From Vibrio owensii CAIM 1854 = LMG 25443 (lineage in GTDB: Bacteria; Pseudomonadota; Gammaproteobacteria; Enterobacterales; Vibrionaceae): 64,000 nt of DNA. A program made the translations under genes and the position numbers. Within the stretch, counting starts at the first letter, position 1. Each line of letters opens with the position of its first letter. Below, one piece after another: positions 27,904-36,887 of the stretch. The notes under the pieces are model-generated. The model was not told where the DNA came from. It saw only the letters and a list, made by a program, of their open reading frames with translations, and did not search any database. The DNA is taken from positions 87,758-151,757 of the forward strand of contig NZ_JPRD01000014.1 of assembly GCF_000817815.1 (NCBI RefSeq). The letters are read 5' to 3'.

Positions 27904-27941
27904 TTATTTTTATAAGAAAAATAAGTAAGGTCTCGTATAGT
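27904..27941 (+). promoter_or_regulatory. Candidate small-RNA promoter with inverted repeat
   Basis: TATAGT at 27936-27941 could be a -10 element, with a weak -35 (TAAGAA) 17 bases before it. An 8-5-8 inverted repeat TTATTTTT-ataag-AAAAATAA (27904-27924) overlaps the -35 and might be an operator. Predicted start is near 27948. Confidence 0.4.
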
Positions 27942-27947
27942 TAACCT

Positions 27948-28074
27948 ATCGAGAGACAACAGCCTCTCAAAAGAATTCCAGAGGTGGCATGGCAACATGT
28001 CACTCCGGCAGCAAGCGAAGGTGTCATTGACACCCGTGGTATAGTCCCCCCGGCTATACCACGATATTTTTTTT
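27948..28074 (+). ncRNA. Candidate structured small RNA, about 125 nt
   Basis: Three consecutive stems are visible. An 11-bp hairpin with wobble pairs is closed by a GCAA (GNRA) tetraloop (27981-28006). A perfect hairpin GGTGTC-att-GACACC follows (28020-28034). Immediately after it is a strong terminator, CGTGGTATAG / CTATACCACG (28035-28063), followed by eight T residues. The 5' part, AGAGACAACAGCCTCTC, may form another small stem. The short open frame at 27984 lacks a ribosome site and spans the terminator, so the element is best read as RNA. It is transcribed on the plus strand in the large gap between feoA and the AraC-like gene. The Rfam family is not recognised. Confidence 0.65.
28035..28074 (+). 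terminator. Terminator of the candidate small RNA
   Basis: The 10-bp perfect stem CGTGGTATAG / CTATACCACG has a C-rich loop and is followed by ATA and eight T residues, a standard Hfq-type small-RNA 3' end. Confidence 0.85.
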
Positions 28075-28217
28075 CTTCTCTTTCTTCATTCGCTTCTCAA
28101 TTAACTCCCTATAATTTCTCAACCTTCTTCTCAAACAAAGCCCAATTATCTCTATTATCTGTCACCATCTTTCATAACCGTTTTACTGCACATGTTCTTC
28201 ATTAGATGGTTTGTGCG

Positions 28218-28274
28218 CCTTATCCCTTATCCCTTATCCCTTATCCCTTATCCCTTATCCCTTATCCCTTATCC
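28218..28274 (+). repeat. Heptamer tandem repeat TATCCCT, about 8 copies
   Basis: Seven full copies of TATCCCT starting at 28221, plus partial units at each end, with no mismatches. It is non-coding and lies between the candidate small RNA and the 3' end of the AraC-like gene. Confidence 0.95.
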
Positions 28275-28353
28275 TGCAAGGTTAAATGTCATGCCCTTCT
28301 GTCCAATATCTGTATGATGTTCTTTACGACACCGTTCGTCTCACAGGCATGAA

Positions 28354-28378
28354 AAAGCCCAGCACTAAGACTGGGCTA
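28354..28378 (-). terminator. Terminator of the AraC-like gene
   Basis: The stem AGCCCAG / CTGGGCT (28357-28378) is followed on the minus strand by five T residues, 20 bases beyond the stop of the 1125-residue gene. Confidence 0.82.
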
Positions 28379-28397
28379 GCTAATGTCAAATTAAGAG

Positions 28398-31300
28398 CTA
28401 AAGGCTCGTCTGGCTATCTTGAGTCATGGCAAACTTGGAAGGAGGTAAGCCAAAGTGCAACTTAAACTTCTGACTAAAGTACGATGGGTCATTAAAACCA
28501 CAGTTAAATGCGACCTCACTGATTTTCTCTCCTGCGAGTAGCTGTTCACAGGCTGTTTCTAATCTTACTTCTGTCACGTAGTCTTTTAGCGTTCTTGACG
28601 AAGCCGACTTAAAGCGCCGCTGTAGGCTTCGCTCAGACATATAAAGCATCTTCGCAGCAGATGCCGTACCAAACTCCGGATCGTGATAATGCTCAGCAAC
28701 CAATTGGTAAACTTTCATCAACCACTCTTGCTCTGGTGAGGTAGTTTGCTGCTGTGGTTCAACTTCCGTAAACTCGGGCAATACTTCTTCAACATGGCTC
28801 GGTTCTTGAGCACATGGCCAAGTAATCTCTATTTTATTTTGAGCATCAGAAGCAAACATAGATAAATGCCCTCCACTTGCGGCAACAAGTTGAGGTAAGT
28901 TATCCATACTCAAATCTACATTACTGGCATTGGTTGGGCGCATTACTGCCGCTTTACTTGGTAATTGCGTTCCGTAGTCAATAAAACTCAATGAGACGAT
29001 GTCATTAGCCTCGTCCAATACCAATTTAACCGACTGTCCTCGGAAAGAGCGTTTGATGATATTGGCGAAAATACTGTTGAATATGACATCAAGGTTAAAG
29101 CTTTCTAATGAAATACGGCTTGCTTTGTGATTGTCTTGCAACTCAACACTGATACCGGCTTTAGAAAAGTCCTCACGCCAAACATCCACAACAGATTGCG
29201 TTATCTGACTCAGGTTATAGTTTTGACTTCCGTTACTGGTGTCTCCCGGAGAGCTCTTTAATTCGTTTAACTGCCAATACGTTTTTGATAGATGATCTTG
29301 AGTCACTGAATCTAAATCAACAGGTAACTTATGCGCTATCGAGTCAACGCTCGACTTAATTGACTGTGCAACATGGTCCACCAGCAAGTTTCTCACTTGA
29401 ATCTGCTTTCTTAGTTGCTGGTTACTGGTCAGTAAAACTCGACTTTGATGGCGAAGCTGGTTGGTTTTTAACGTCACTTGTGCTGCCAAGTCACGGTTCG
29501 CTTGCAACACATACCGTGAGCGCCAATACATCAAAAGAGCGACAATGGCGATAGTGACCAAAGTAAATCCGGTGATCGCCAGTTTGGACAAATACCAAGG
29601 TTTTAATACAGTGAATTTTGAGTCCAATCCGATTAAGCCAGACGCGAGCTGCGAATCATTACTCACCTGCAAGTGATAATCACCTGAGTTAAGGTGTTCT
29701 AGTGTTAATTGACCACCTTCCAGCGATTGCCACTGGTCGCTCTCGTTCAAGCGATAATAGAGGTTTTGGTTATCTGGTTTCGGCATCACCCCAAAAAGAA
29801 AGCTTAACGAAGAGCCATAAGGTAGCTTCATACTTTCTAGGTCAGCACTACCAACTTGAACCACCTCATTTTCCAGCATGACTTGACTAACGATCAGTTG
29901 GGATTCTGGCGTGTTGGATACGAGTAACTTTGACGAGTCGGCTTTTACTAAACCATATTGAGAGCCAAAGATAAGTTGGCGGTCACTATCTTCTGAGCGA
30001 CGAATAACATTACAAACACCCGGAAGAAATTCATTATTAATGAGGCCGGATGCTGAAGAATAATGCTTCATCAACTGCCCTGAGAGATGGTAATAGCTGA
30101 GCCCCACTGATGAAGCAAGCCACACACCCTCTGAGTCACTGAGTAAACAGGCCGGGCGAGAATTTGATACGCTCATTTCCATCACTTCTTTTGCATCGCT
30201 ACCCGGTACCGTTTTGAAAACACCATAAGCAGAAGCAAACCAATGAGAACCATCAATCGCGGTAATTATATCGAGTGACTCACCGTACTTTTCTGAGAAG
30301 CGGTTAAATCGAATTCGCTCACCATCGTATTCATAGACGCCGTGGTCAGTACCAATCAAAAGCAAATCTTTTTTGTCATATAAACGGGTGATTTTTGCAG
30401 GCAAAAACTGGCTGACTAACCAATCGCTGCCAAAGTTTCTCATCTGCTGACTCGCAGCATCGATATTAAATAGTTGATAGCCGCTGGAAACCCAAAGTCG
30501 GTCGGTTCCATCAGAGACGATATGATCAATTTCCCTTCCAGCAATGACACGAAGGTATGGAAACGTCACACGCTGTAAGTTATTTAGGTTGTAAATCTCT
30601 AAACCGGAAGACGTGGCTATCCAGAGTTTTTCACCTTGAAAAGCAAATTCATTTATCTGGGATGGCAGATGTAAGACTTCATTAATCTCTGAACTACCTG
30701 AACGATATAACTTGTGATCATCAGCAAACCACAATACACCGTCAGGTCCAGTTAACGTTTGTCGTATACGTCCGGTTAGTGTTTGTTGGTCATAGCTACT
30801 GAAGGTAATCCGCTCAAACTTTTTACTGAACAATGAGTAATAGCGAATACCTTGGTTAGTCGCAATCCACATACCACCCATATTGTCGTTCAATAACGAG
30901 TAGATTTTAGTGCTCGCTAATTCCAACTCAAGGAAGCTTGCTGGGGTTACTTGAGTCACCTCTCCACTCAAGAAAGAATACAAGTAGAGCCCCTGCTCCG
31001 TTCCTACCCAGTATTCTTGGTTAGTTTCCGCAAAAGTCAGCACATGCGAGGCACCGATTCTAATAACCGGTTTATTTGGCTCATAGATATTGAAGATCAG
31101 CGCCCCTTTGAGCGTGCCAACAAGAATCTCTCGCCTTGTATGGGAGTAATACACCTTTTCAATGTAGTGCTTACCAGAAGAAACTACGTGGTTGAATTTA
31201 CTTCCTTCAGACAAATAAACGCCTGACGTGGTCGCTAATGCCCATTTTGTCTCTACAAAAATAGCATCATTAATATAAACGTAGCTGTTGTTGCTGTGCT

Positions 31301-31775
31301 GATAGAGCTGAAGCAAAGAGAAAGAGTTCAGTTCGCTGGTTTCAATATTGTAGGTATAGAAGTGCGCGCCATCGCTCACCCAAATAAAGTTACCCGATGA
31401 ACCAATCTTTCGAATCTGCGAGCCAGGATTGAGGCTAAAAACCAAGCGACGCTCTTGGTTAGGATAAGTTTGGTACACTTCATTTTCGACAAACGTCCAG
31501 AATGAGCCTTTATGGTAGGCCAGTTGCTCGGCTTTTGTTTGCAGAAAACTACCTGATTTAGGCAAGGTTGTCTGCCCATTGTAGAACAGCACTCGCCCAT
31601 GAACATCATGGATCCAAAGCCCACCATGCTCACCAGGAAACAATTTTTTCGCCGCAATAAAAGTCCCCTTAACCTGATTTGGCAAAGGGTAGAAGATCGC
31701 ATTCGCTTCACTTGAAGCAAACGCTTGAAATGAGAGGATAAAAGCCCCAAAAAATAGGGCTAGTTGGCGCAGCAA
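28398..31775 (-). CDS. Membrane-bound propeller sensor / degenerate kinase / AraC regulator
   Basis: This 1125-residue protein has a signal peptide (1-20) and a periplasmic beta-propeller with recurring GLWIHDVHG / GMWIATNQGI / GVLWFADD-type blades to about 620. A Y_Y_Y-like domain follows (about 630-725), then one membrane helix (731-752) and a coiled linker. A histidine-kinase-like core comes next. Its H-box position reads AQSIKSS instead of SHExRTP, the G1 box reads DYGTQL, and no GLGL box is present. An AraC helix-turn-helix pair closes the protein (about 1010-1115, MLYMSERSLQRRFKSASS). There is no receiver domain. It resembles hybrid two-component sensors of Bacteroidetes but appears catalytically dead. 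It probably signals by conformational coupling. The ligand is unknown. Confidence 0.85.
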   Translation of the reverse strand: MLRQLALFFGAFILSFQAFASSEANAIFYPLPNQVKGTFIAAKKLFPGEHGGLWIHDVHGRVLFYNGQTTLPKSGSFLQTKAEQLAYHKGSFWTFVENEVYQTYPNQERRLVFSLNPGSQIRKIGSSGNFIWVSDGAHFYTYNIETSELNSFSLLQLYQHSNNSYVYINDAIFVETKWALATTSGVYLSEGSKFNHVVSSGKHYIEKVYYSHTRREILVGTLKGALIFNIYEPNKPVIRIGASHVLTFAETNQEYWVGTEQGLYLYSFLSGEVTQVTPASFLELELASTKIYSLLNDNMGGMWIATNQGIRYYSLFSKKFERITFSSYDQQTLTGRIRQTLTGPDGVLWFADDHKLYRSGSSEINEVLHLPSQINEFAFQGEKLWIATSSGLEIYNLNNLQRVTFPYLRVIAGREIDHIVSDGTDRLWVSSGYQLFNIDAASQQMRNFGSDWLVSQFLPAKITRLYDKKDLLLIGTDHGVYEYDGERIRFNRFSEKYGESLDIITAIDGSHWFASAYGVFKTVPGSDAKEVMEMSVSNSRPACLLSDSEGVWLASSVGLSYYHLSGQLMKHYSSASGLINNEFLPGVCNVIRRSEDSDRQLIFGSQYGLVKADSSKLLVSNTPESQLIVSQVMLENEVVQVGSADLESMKLPYGSSLSFLFGVMPKPDNQNLYYRLNESDQWQSLEGGQLTLEHLNSGDYHLQVSNDSQLASGLIGLDSKFTVLKPWYLSKLAITGFTLVTIAIVALLMYWRSRYVLQANRDLAAQVTLKTNQLRHQSRVLLTSNQQLRKQIQVRNLLVDHVAQSIKSSVDSIAHKLPVDLDSVTQDHLSKTYWQLNELKSSPGDTSNGSQNYNLSQITQSVVDVWREDFSKAGISVELQDNHKASRISLESFNLDVIFNSIFANIIKRSFRGQSVKLVLDEANDIVSLSFIDYGTQLPSKAAVMRPTNASNVDLSMDNLPQLVAASGGHLSMFASDAQNKIEITWPCAQEPSHVEEVLPEFTEVEPQQQTTSPEQEWLMKVYQLVAEHYHDPEFGTASAAKMLYMSERSLQRRFKSASSRTLKDYVTEVRLETACEQLLAGEKISEVAFNCGFNDPSYFSQKFKLHFGLPPSKFAMTQDSQTSL

Positions 31776-31987
31776 GATAAAATCCTTACATGTATCAATA
31801 CGTGCGACTCATGGTTCACTCATGCCTTCCATAGCTGAGTACGTATATGGTTATTTTGAGCCGCTAATTATTGATAATGATATCTCAATTCCATTGATAG
31901 AAAAGACTCACTGCGCCAAAGGTTTGTAATTCTTACTGCCAGATCACGTTAAACGCGTGTTCTGTGTAGAGAACAACAACACAATTG

Positions 31988-32866
31988 TTACTTTTCGCTC
32001 AAACACTGACTAAAGCTGTTTGAAATTCCTTTCAAGAATACAAAGTAACTGCCTGATTTAACATCAACACTGCTACCCAGTGGGTCAAGAACGCCAGCAT
32101 TAACATCGCTGCCACGCATCACACTTTCAACCACAGCAGGGGTGAATTGAGGTTCTGAGAACACACAAGCGACATCACCCGTGCCCAATGTTTTACGGAT
32201 ATGAATCAATGTTTTTGCTCCCGGTTTACGATCTGGAGAAACCGTAAAGTGCCCGAGTTGATTTAGGTTGTAACGTGATTCAAAATAGCCGTAAGCATCG
32301 TGGAAAACAAAATAACCTTTGTCTTGCACTGGTGTCAGTTGTTGCTTAATCTCCGCATCCGTAGCTTTTAACTCCGCTTCAAACTTCTTCAAGTTTGCTG
32401 CGTAAGTGTCTGCATTCGTAGGATCGATTTCTGCAAGTTTGTGAGCGATAGCGTTGGCAACTTGTTTTACGGTTTCAACACCCAACCAGAAATGTGGATC
32501 GTGTGTGCCGTGATCGTGACCATCATGGTGGTCATGCTCACCACTAAATGCACGTAACGATAGGCCCGGAATTTCGCTAACGGTTAGCGTGTTACCTTTA
32601 TCCGTCACCACTTTCTCTAGGAAAGGTTCGAGATCATGGCCGTACCAAATAACAAGGTCGGCAGCAGCTACCTTCTTCACATCCGATGGACGCAAAGCGT
32701 AATCGTGTGGCGAAGCATTGTTTTGTAGCAGAACGTCTGGCTTCGTAACGCCTTCCGTCAGCTCGGTTGTGATCATTTGAATAGGTTTAATACTAGTCAA
32801 CACGGTTACCGCATGAGCAGGTAAGGTTAACATTGCTGAAACAGCAAGAATTATAGCTCTTTTCAT
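31988..32866 (-). CDS. znuA: Zinc ABC transporter substrate-binding protein
   Basis: This periplasmic high-affinity zinc-binding protein has 292 residues. The signal peptide ends near AHA (1-19). Zinc ligands of the cluster A-1 fold are visible: NASPHDYALRPSD near 50 and HDPHFWLG near 125, with VFHDAYGYF further on. Between them is the His/Asp-rich loop GEHDHHDGHDHGTHD typical of zinc rather than manganese binders. It is divergent from znuCB across a Zur-like palindrome, so both units are probably derepressed together under zinc starvation. Confidence 0.96.
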   Translation of the reverse strand: MKRAIILAVSAMLTLPAHAVTVLTSIKPIQMITTELTEGVTKPDVLLQNNASPHDYALRPSDVKKVAAADLVIWYGHDLEPFLEKVVTDKGNTLTVSEIPGLSLRAFSGEHDHHDGHDHGTHDPHFWLGVETVKQVANAIAHKLAEIDPTNADTYAANLKKFEAELKATDAEIKQQLTPVQDKGYFVFHDAYGYFESRYNLNQLGHFTVSPDRKPGAKTLIHIRKTLGTGDVACVFSEPQFTPAVVESVMRGSDVNAGVLDPLGSSVDVKSGSYFVFLKGISNSFSQCLSEK

Positions 32867-32900
32867 AGTTTTACTTGGGGTATAGCGTGGAAAGTGAGAT

Positions 32901-32919
32901 AATGTTACATTATAACATT
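32901..32919. promoter_or_regulatory. Probable Zur operator between znuA and znuC
   Basis: The perfect 7-5-7 palindrome AATGTTA-catta-TAACATT fits the gammaproteobacterial Zur box (GTTATANTATAAC core). It sits in the 78-base divergent intergenic region, in reach of both promoters. Confidence 0.75.
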
Positions 32920-32944
32920 AACAATTTGCAAATGAGTTTCATTC

Positions 32945-33733
32945 ATGTCTTCACTAGTCCGTCTTGAGCAACTGTGCGTCGAGTTTGACGAACGCAGAGT
33001 TCTCGACAATGTCACAATGGAATTAGAAAAGGGCAAGATCACTACCCTAATTGGTCCCAACGGAGCGGGAAAATCGACGTTAGTTAAAGTCATTCTGGGT
33101 CTCCAAAAACCAACCAGTGGTAAATTAACCAAGCAACGTAAGCTGAAAATTGGTTATGTACCCCAGAAGCTGAAACTCAACGATTCTCTTCCATTGAATG
33201 TCATTCGTTTCCTAAACCTTGCTGGCAAGTATAGCAAGCAGGAATGCCTCGACGCGTTGCGTCTTGTTGGAGCTGAACACCTCATCAAAAGTAACATGCA
33301 CCGTCTTTCTGGTGGTGAAAACCAACGTGTGCTGCTTGCTCGCGCTCTACTCCAACGTCCTGAGTTGCTCGTGCTTGATGAACCAGCTCAAGGTGTTGAT
33401 GTTCAAGGTCAAATCGACTTATACGATCTGATTGAGAGCATTCGCCATCGCTTCGATTGTGGCGTGTTTATGGTATCTCATGATCTGCATTTGGTCATGG
33501 CTAAGACCGATGATGTGATCTGCTTGCATCATCACGTATGCTGCTCTGGCTCACCGGCGACCATCACTCAGCACCCGTCTTATATCGCGTTGTTTGGCAA
33601 TGCGACTCGTGAGTCATTGGCATTCTATCACCATGACCACGACCATCACCACCACGACTTAGCAGGCTCTCCAGTGACGGGGGACGCGACATCATGTTCT
33701 AACCACTCTCACGGACACCACCATCATGATTGA
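32945..33733 (+). CDS. znuC: Zinc ABC transporter ATP-binding protein
   Basis: This cytosolic ATPase of the ZnuABC importer has 262 residues. Walker [10 protein letters not shown], lies near 38, signature LSGGENQRV near 121, Walker [13 protein letters not shown] near 142, and the switch His in MVSHDLH near 180. The C-terminus (about 222-262) is a His-rich tail containing [10 protein letters not shown] and HSHGHHHHD, longer than I recall for E. coli ZnuC, and may buffer zinc. The stop overlaps the znuB start by 8 bases. Confidence 0.96.
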   Translation: MSSLVRLEQLCVEFDERRVLDNVTMELEKGKITTLIGPNGAGKSTLVKVILGLQKPTSGKLTKQRKLKIGYVPQKLKLNDSLPLNVIRFLNLAGKYSKQECLDALRLVGAEHLIKSNMHRLSGGENQRVLLARALLQRPELLVLDEPAQGVDVQGQIDLYDLIESIRHRFDCGVFMVSHDLHLVMAKTDDVICLHHHVCCSGSPATITQHPSYIALFGNATRESLAFYHHDHDHHHHDLAGSPVTGDATSCSNHSHGHHHHD

Positions 33734-34511
33734 GTTTTTATTGCCTTCAATTTTGGCCGGTATCGGTATCGCAATCATTGCTGGCCCACTTGGCTCTTTC
33801 GTGGTTTGGCGAAAAATGGCTTACTTTGGCGATACGCTCGCCCATGCCTCTTTAATGGGCTTGGCACTAGGCTTCTTGCTCAACATAAACCTTTACCTTG
33901 CATTGTTGGTTTGTTGCTTAGCACTTGCTGTACTGCTGGTTACTCTGCAAAAACAACAGCTTGTCGCTACCGACACGCTGCTAGGTATTCTGGCACACAG
34001 CGCCTTATCGATTGGCTTGGTGTCGGTCAGTTTCCTAGAGAACGTTCGCGTGGATTTGATGAGCTACCTGTTTGGTGATTTGCTTGCAGTTTCACCTCAA
34101 GATCTAATGTTCATCTACGCTGGAGTGATCGGTGTCAGTGCTTGTTTGTATGCATTCTGGCGTCCGCTTTTATCAAGCACTGTGAGTGAAGAGCTAGCTG
34201 CCGTAGAGGGTGTGAATACCGATTTAGTTCGCTTAGTGCTAATGCTCATGGTCGGTGTGGTTATTGCTGTCGGTATGAAGTTTGTGGGTGCGCTGATCAT
34301 GACTTCTCTATTGATCATCCCAGCCGCAACTGCACGTAAAGTGTCGTCTTCACCAGAACAGATGGCCTTGTTTGCCTCAATTATTGGCTCTATCGCGGTG
34401 CTGATGGGCCTAAGCCTGTCTTGGCATTTCGATACACCAGCAGGCCCTTCAGTTGTGATTAGCGCGACATTCCTATTTATGCTTAGCCAGCTGATTAAGC
34501 GCAAAGCCTAG
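33726..34511 (+). CDS. znuB: Zinc ABC transporter permease
   Basis: This 261-residue inner-membrane permease of the ABC-3 family has about eight hydrophobic segments. Conserved family features are [26 protein letters not shown] near 21-46 and [28 protein letters not shown] near 178-205. It is translated from an ATG inside the znuC 3' end, which implies coupling. It is the last gene of znuCB and is followed by a shared terminator. Confidence 0.96.
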   Translation: MIEFLLPSILAGIGIAIIAGPLGSFVVWRKMAYFGDTLAHASLMGLALGFLLNINLYLALLVCCLALAVLLVTLQKQQLVATDTLLGILAHSALSIGLVSVSFLENVRVDLMSYLFGDLLAVSPQDLMFIYAGVIGVSACLYAFWRPLLSSTVSEELAAVEGVNTDLVRLVLMLMVGVVIAVGMKFVGALIMTSLLIIPAATARKVSSSPEQMALFASIIGSIAVLMGLSLSWHFDTPAGPSVVISATFLFMLSQLIKRKA

Positions 34512-34530
34512 TAACGAAATAACTATATAA

Positions 34531-34554
34531 CTAAATCGCTAAATCGCTAAATCG
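34531..34554 (+). repeat. Octamer tandem repeat CTAAATCG x3
   Basis: Three perfect copies of CTAAATCG lie 20 bases after the znuB stop and before the terminator. Confidence 0.85.
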
Positions 34555-34594
34555 CGTTAAAGATTAAACACAAACCATTGTGAAACAGAAAAAG

Positions 34595-34622
34595 AAAAGC
34601 CTGCGAAATCGCAGGCTTTTTA
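34595..34622. terminator. Bidirectional terminator znuB / sucD
   Basis: An 11-bp stem, AAAAGCCTGCG / CGCAGGCTTTT, with loop aaat lies between convergent genes and has A and T tracts on the two sides. Confidence 0.9.
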
Positions 34623-34646
34623 ATGCTTATACAATGGTTTGGTTGA

Positions 34647-35519
34647 TTACCAACCTGTCACTTCACGTAGACCTTTACCAATCTCAGCTAGAGATTTCAC
34701 AGTCTTAACGCCAGCCGCTTCTAGTGCTGCGAATTTGTCTTCTGCAGTACCTTTACCACCTGAGATGATTGCACCTGCGTGACCCATACGTTTACCTGGA
34801 GGAGCAGTAACACCAGCAATGTAAGAAACCACTGGCTTCGTTACGTTTTCTTTGATGTAAGCCGCCGCTTCTTCTTCCGCAGTACCACCGATTTCGCCAA
34901 TCATTACAATTGCTTCTGTTTCAGGGTCTTCTTGGAAAAGCTTCAGGATGTCGATGAAGTTTGAACCTGGGATTGGGTCGCCACCGATACCAACACACGT
35001 TGACTGACCAAAGCCTTCGTCTGTCGTTTGCTTAACAGCTTCGTACGTTAGAGTACCTGAGCGAGACACGATGCCCACTTTACCTTTCTTGTGGATGTGA
35101 CCAGGCATGATACCGATCTTACACTCATCAGGCGTGATAACACCCGGACAGTTAGGACCGATCATGCGAACACCAGTTTCTTCTAGCTTCACTTTAACGT
35201 CGATCATATCTGTTGTTGGAATGCCTTCAGTGATCGTTACGATAAGCTCGATGCCTGCGTCGATCGCTTCTAGGATTGCATCTTTACAGAATGGTGCTGG
35301 AACGTAGATAACTGTTGCTGTTGCGCCAGTCACTTCTACTGCTTCACGTACAGTGTTGAATACAGGAAGACCAAGGTGAGTTTGACCACCTTTACCTGGA
35401 GATACACCACCAACCATTTGTGTACCGTAAGCAATTGCCTGCTCTGAGTGGAAAGTACCTTGACCACCAGTGAAGCCCTGACAGATTACTTTAGTGTCTT
35501 TGTTAATTAGTACAGACAT
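34647..35519 (-). CDS. sucD: Succinyl-CoA synthetase alpha subunit
   Basis: This TCA-cycle enzyme subunit binds CoA and carries the phosphohistidine. The 290 residues have CoA-binding [18 protein letters not shown] near 14-31, [20 protein letters not shown] near 121, and the active-site His in [14 protein letters not shown] near 245. Together with SucC it converts succinyl-CoA to succinate with formation of a nucleoside triphosphate. Its ATG directly follows the sucC stop (no gap), so the two are coupled. Confidence 0.97.
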   Translation of the reverse strand: MSVLINKDTKVICQGFTGGQGTFHSEQAIAYGTQMVGGVSPGKGGQTHLGLPVFNTVREAVEVTGATATVIYVPAPFCKDAILEAIDAGIELIVTITEGIPTTDMIDVKVKLEETGVRMIGPNCPGVITPDECKIGIMPGHIHKKGKVGIVSRSGTLTYEAVKQTTDEGFGQSTCVGIGGDPIPGSNFIDILKLFQEDPETEAIVMIGEIGGTAEEEAAAYIKENVTKPVVSYIAGVTAPPGKRMGHAGAIISGGKGTAEDKFAALEAAGVKTVKSLAEIGKGLREVTGW

Positions 35520-36685
35520 TATTTAGCCTCCGCAGCAGCAACAACTTTCTGAGCAGCATCTGTTAGCGACTCAGCAGCAATGATATCAACATCAGAATTA
35601 GCAAGAACTTCGCGACCTAGGTCTGCGTTAGTACCTTCTAGACGAACAACAACAGGCACCGTTACACCAACTTCTTTCACTGCACCGATGATGCCTTCAG
35701 CGATCATGTCACAACGAACGATGCCGCCGAAGATGTTTACTAGAACGGCTTTCACGTTGTCATCAGATAGGATGATCTTGAATGCTTCTGCTACACGCTC
35801 TTTGGTTGCGCCGCCACCTACGTCTAGGAAGTTAGCTGGCTTGCCACCGTGTAGGTTTACGATGTCCATTGTACCCATCGCTAGACCCGCGCCGTTAACC
35901 ATACAGCCAACGTTGCCGTCTAGTGCGACGTAGTTCAGTTCCCACTGAGCTGCGTGCGCTTCACGCTCGTCTTCTTGTGAAGGATCGTGCATTTCACGAA
36001 GCTTAGGCTGACGGTATAGCGCGTTTGAATCGATGTTGATCTTACCGTCAAGACATAGCAGGTTGCCTTCACCAGTAATAACCAATGGGTTGATCTCTAG
36101 CAGCGCTAGGTCGTACTGAGAGAACATAGTGCCAAGACCCATAAAGATCTTAACGAATTGTTTGATTTGGTCACCTTCAAGACCCAGTTTGAACGCTAGC
36201 TCGCGACCTTGGTAAGCTTGAGGGCCTACTAGTGGATCGATTGCCGCTTTGTGGATTAGCTCCGGCGTTTCTTCCGCAACTTTTTCGATTTCCACACCAC
36301 CTTCAGTAGAAGCCATGAAAACGATCTTACGAGTCGCACGGTCTACAACCGCACCAAGGTAAAGTTCGTTAGCGATGTTAGACGCTTCTTCTACAAGGAT
36401 TTTAGTAACAGGCTGACCATTTGCGTCTGTTTGGTAAGTAACCAAGTTCTTACCTAGCCATTTTTGTGCGAATTCTTTTACGCCGTCTTTTGTATCGTGT
36501 AGCTCAACACCGCCCGCTTTACCGCGGCCACCAGCGTGAACCTGACACTTTACAACTTTCTTTTCAGTAGTGATGCGACCCGCAGCTTCAAAAGCTTCTT
36601 GTGGCGTATCACATGCGTAGCCTTCCGGTACAGGCAAACCGAATTCTGCAAACAGCTGTTTGGCTTGGTATTCATGCAAATTCAT
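35519..36685 (-). CDS. sucC: Succinyl-CoA synthetase beta subunit
   Basis: This ATP-grasp subunit of succinyl-CoA synthetase has 388 residues, identical to E. coli SucC in length. [24 protein letters not shown] opens the protein, [15 protein letters not shown] lies near 46, metal-binding [13 protein letters not shown] near 195-207, and [13 protein letters not shown] near 323. It is separated from sucB by about 200 bases with a hairpin, so sucCD may have its own promoter in addition to read-through from sdh-sucAB. Confidence 0.97.
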   Translation of the reverse strand: MNLHEYQAKQLFAEFGLPVPEGYACDTPQEAFEAAGRITTEKKVVKCQVHAGGRGKAGGVELHDTKDGVKEFAQKWLGKNLVTYQTDANGQPVTKILVEEASNIANELYLGAVVDRATRKIVFMASTEGGVEIEKVAEETPELIHKAAIDPLVGPQAYQGRELAFKLGLEGDQIKQFVKIFMGLGTMFSQYDLALLEINPLVITGEGNLLCLDGKINIDSNALYRQPKLREMHDPSQEDEREAHAAQWELNYVALDGNVGCMVNGAGLAMGTMDIVNLHGGKPANFLDVGGGATKERVAEAFKIILSDDNVKAVLVNIFGGIVRCDMIAEGIIGAVKEVGVTVPVVVRLEGTNADLGREVLANSDVDIIAAESLTDAAQKVVAAAEAK

Positions 36686-36848
36686 TTTGATATTCCGTTT
36701 GTTTATCCCTTAAGGGATTTATTATTTCCATAACGCCGCTTGATGCGGTACGTCTGTAGGGTCTTCTCAAATCAACTGCTTATAGATATATCGGGGGCAG
36801 TTCAAGTGAAGGCCAGACGCTGAGCCAGTCTAGCCTTGGATGCTGTAG

Positions 36849-36877
36849 ACGTCGAGCTATCAGGGACAACTCGACGT
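36849..36877 (-). other. Hairpin in the sucB-sucC gap
   Basis: ACGTCGAG / CTCGACGT can form an 8-bp perfect stem with a 13-base loop, 11 bases beyond the sucB stop. No T-run follows on the minus strand, so it is more likely an mRNA stabiliser or processing element than a terminator. Confidence 0.55.
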
Positions 36878-36887
36878 TTTAGCGATA

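Noticed and set aside
27984..28205. 73-residue open frame in the feoA-AraC gap
   Set aside because: It covers the hairpins and terminator of the candidate small RNA, has no ribosome site and a low-complexity C-terminus.
28218..28274. Possible CRISPR array
   Set aside because: The repeats are 7-bp head-to-tail units without spacers. The other arrays in the window are likewise simple tandem repeats, and no cas genes are present.
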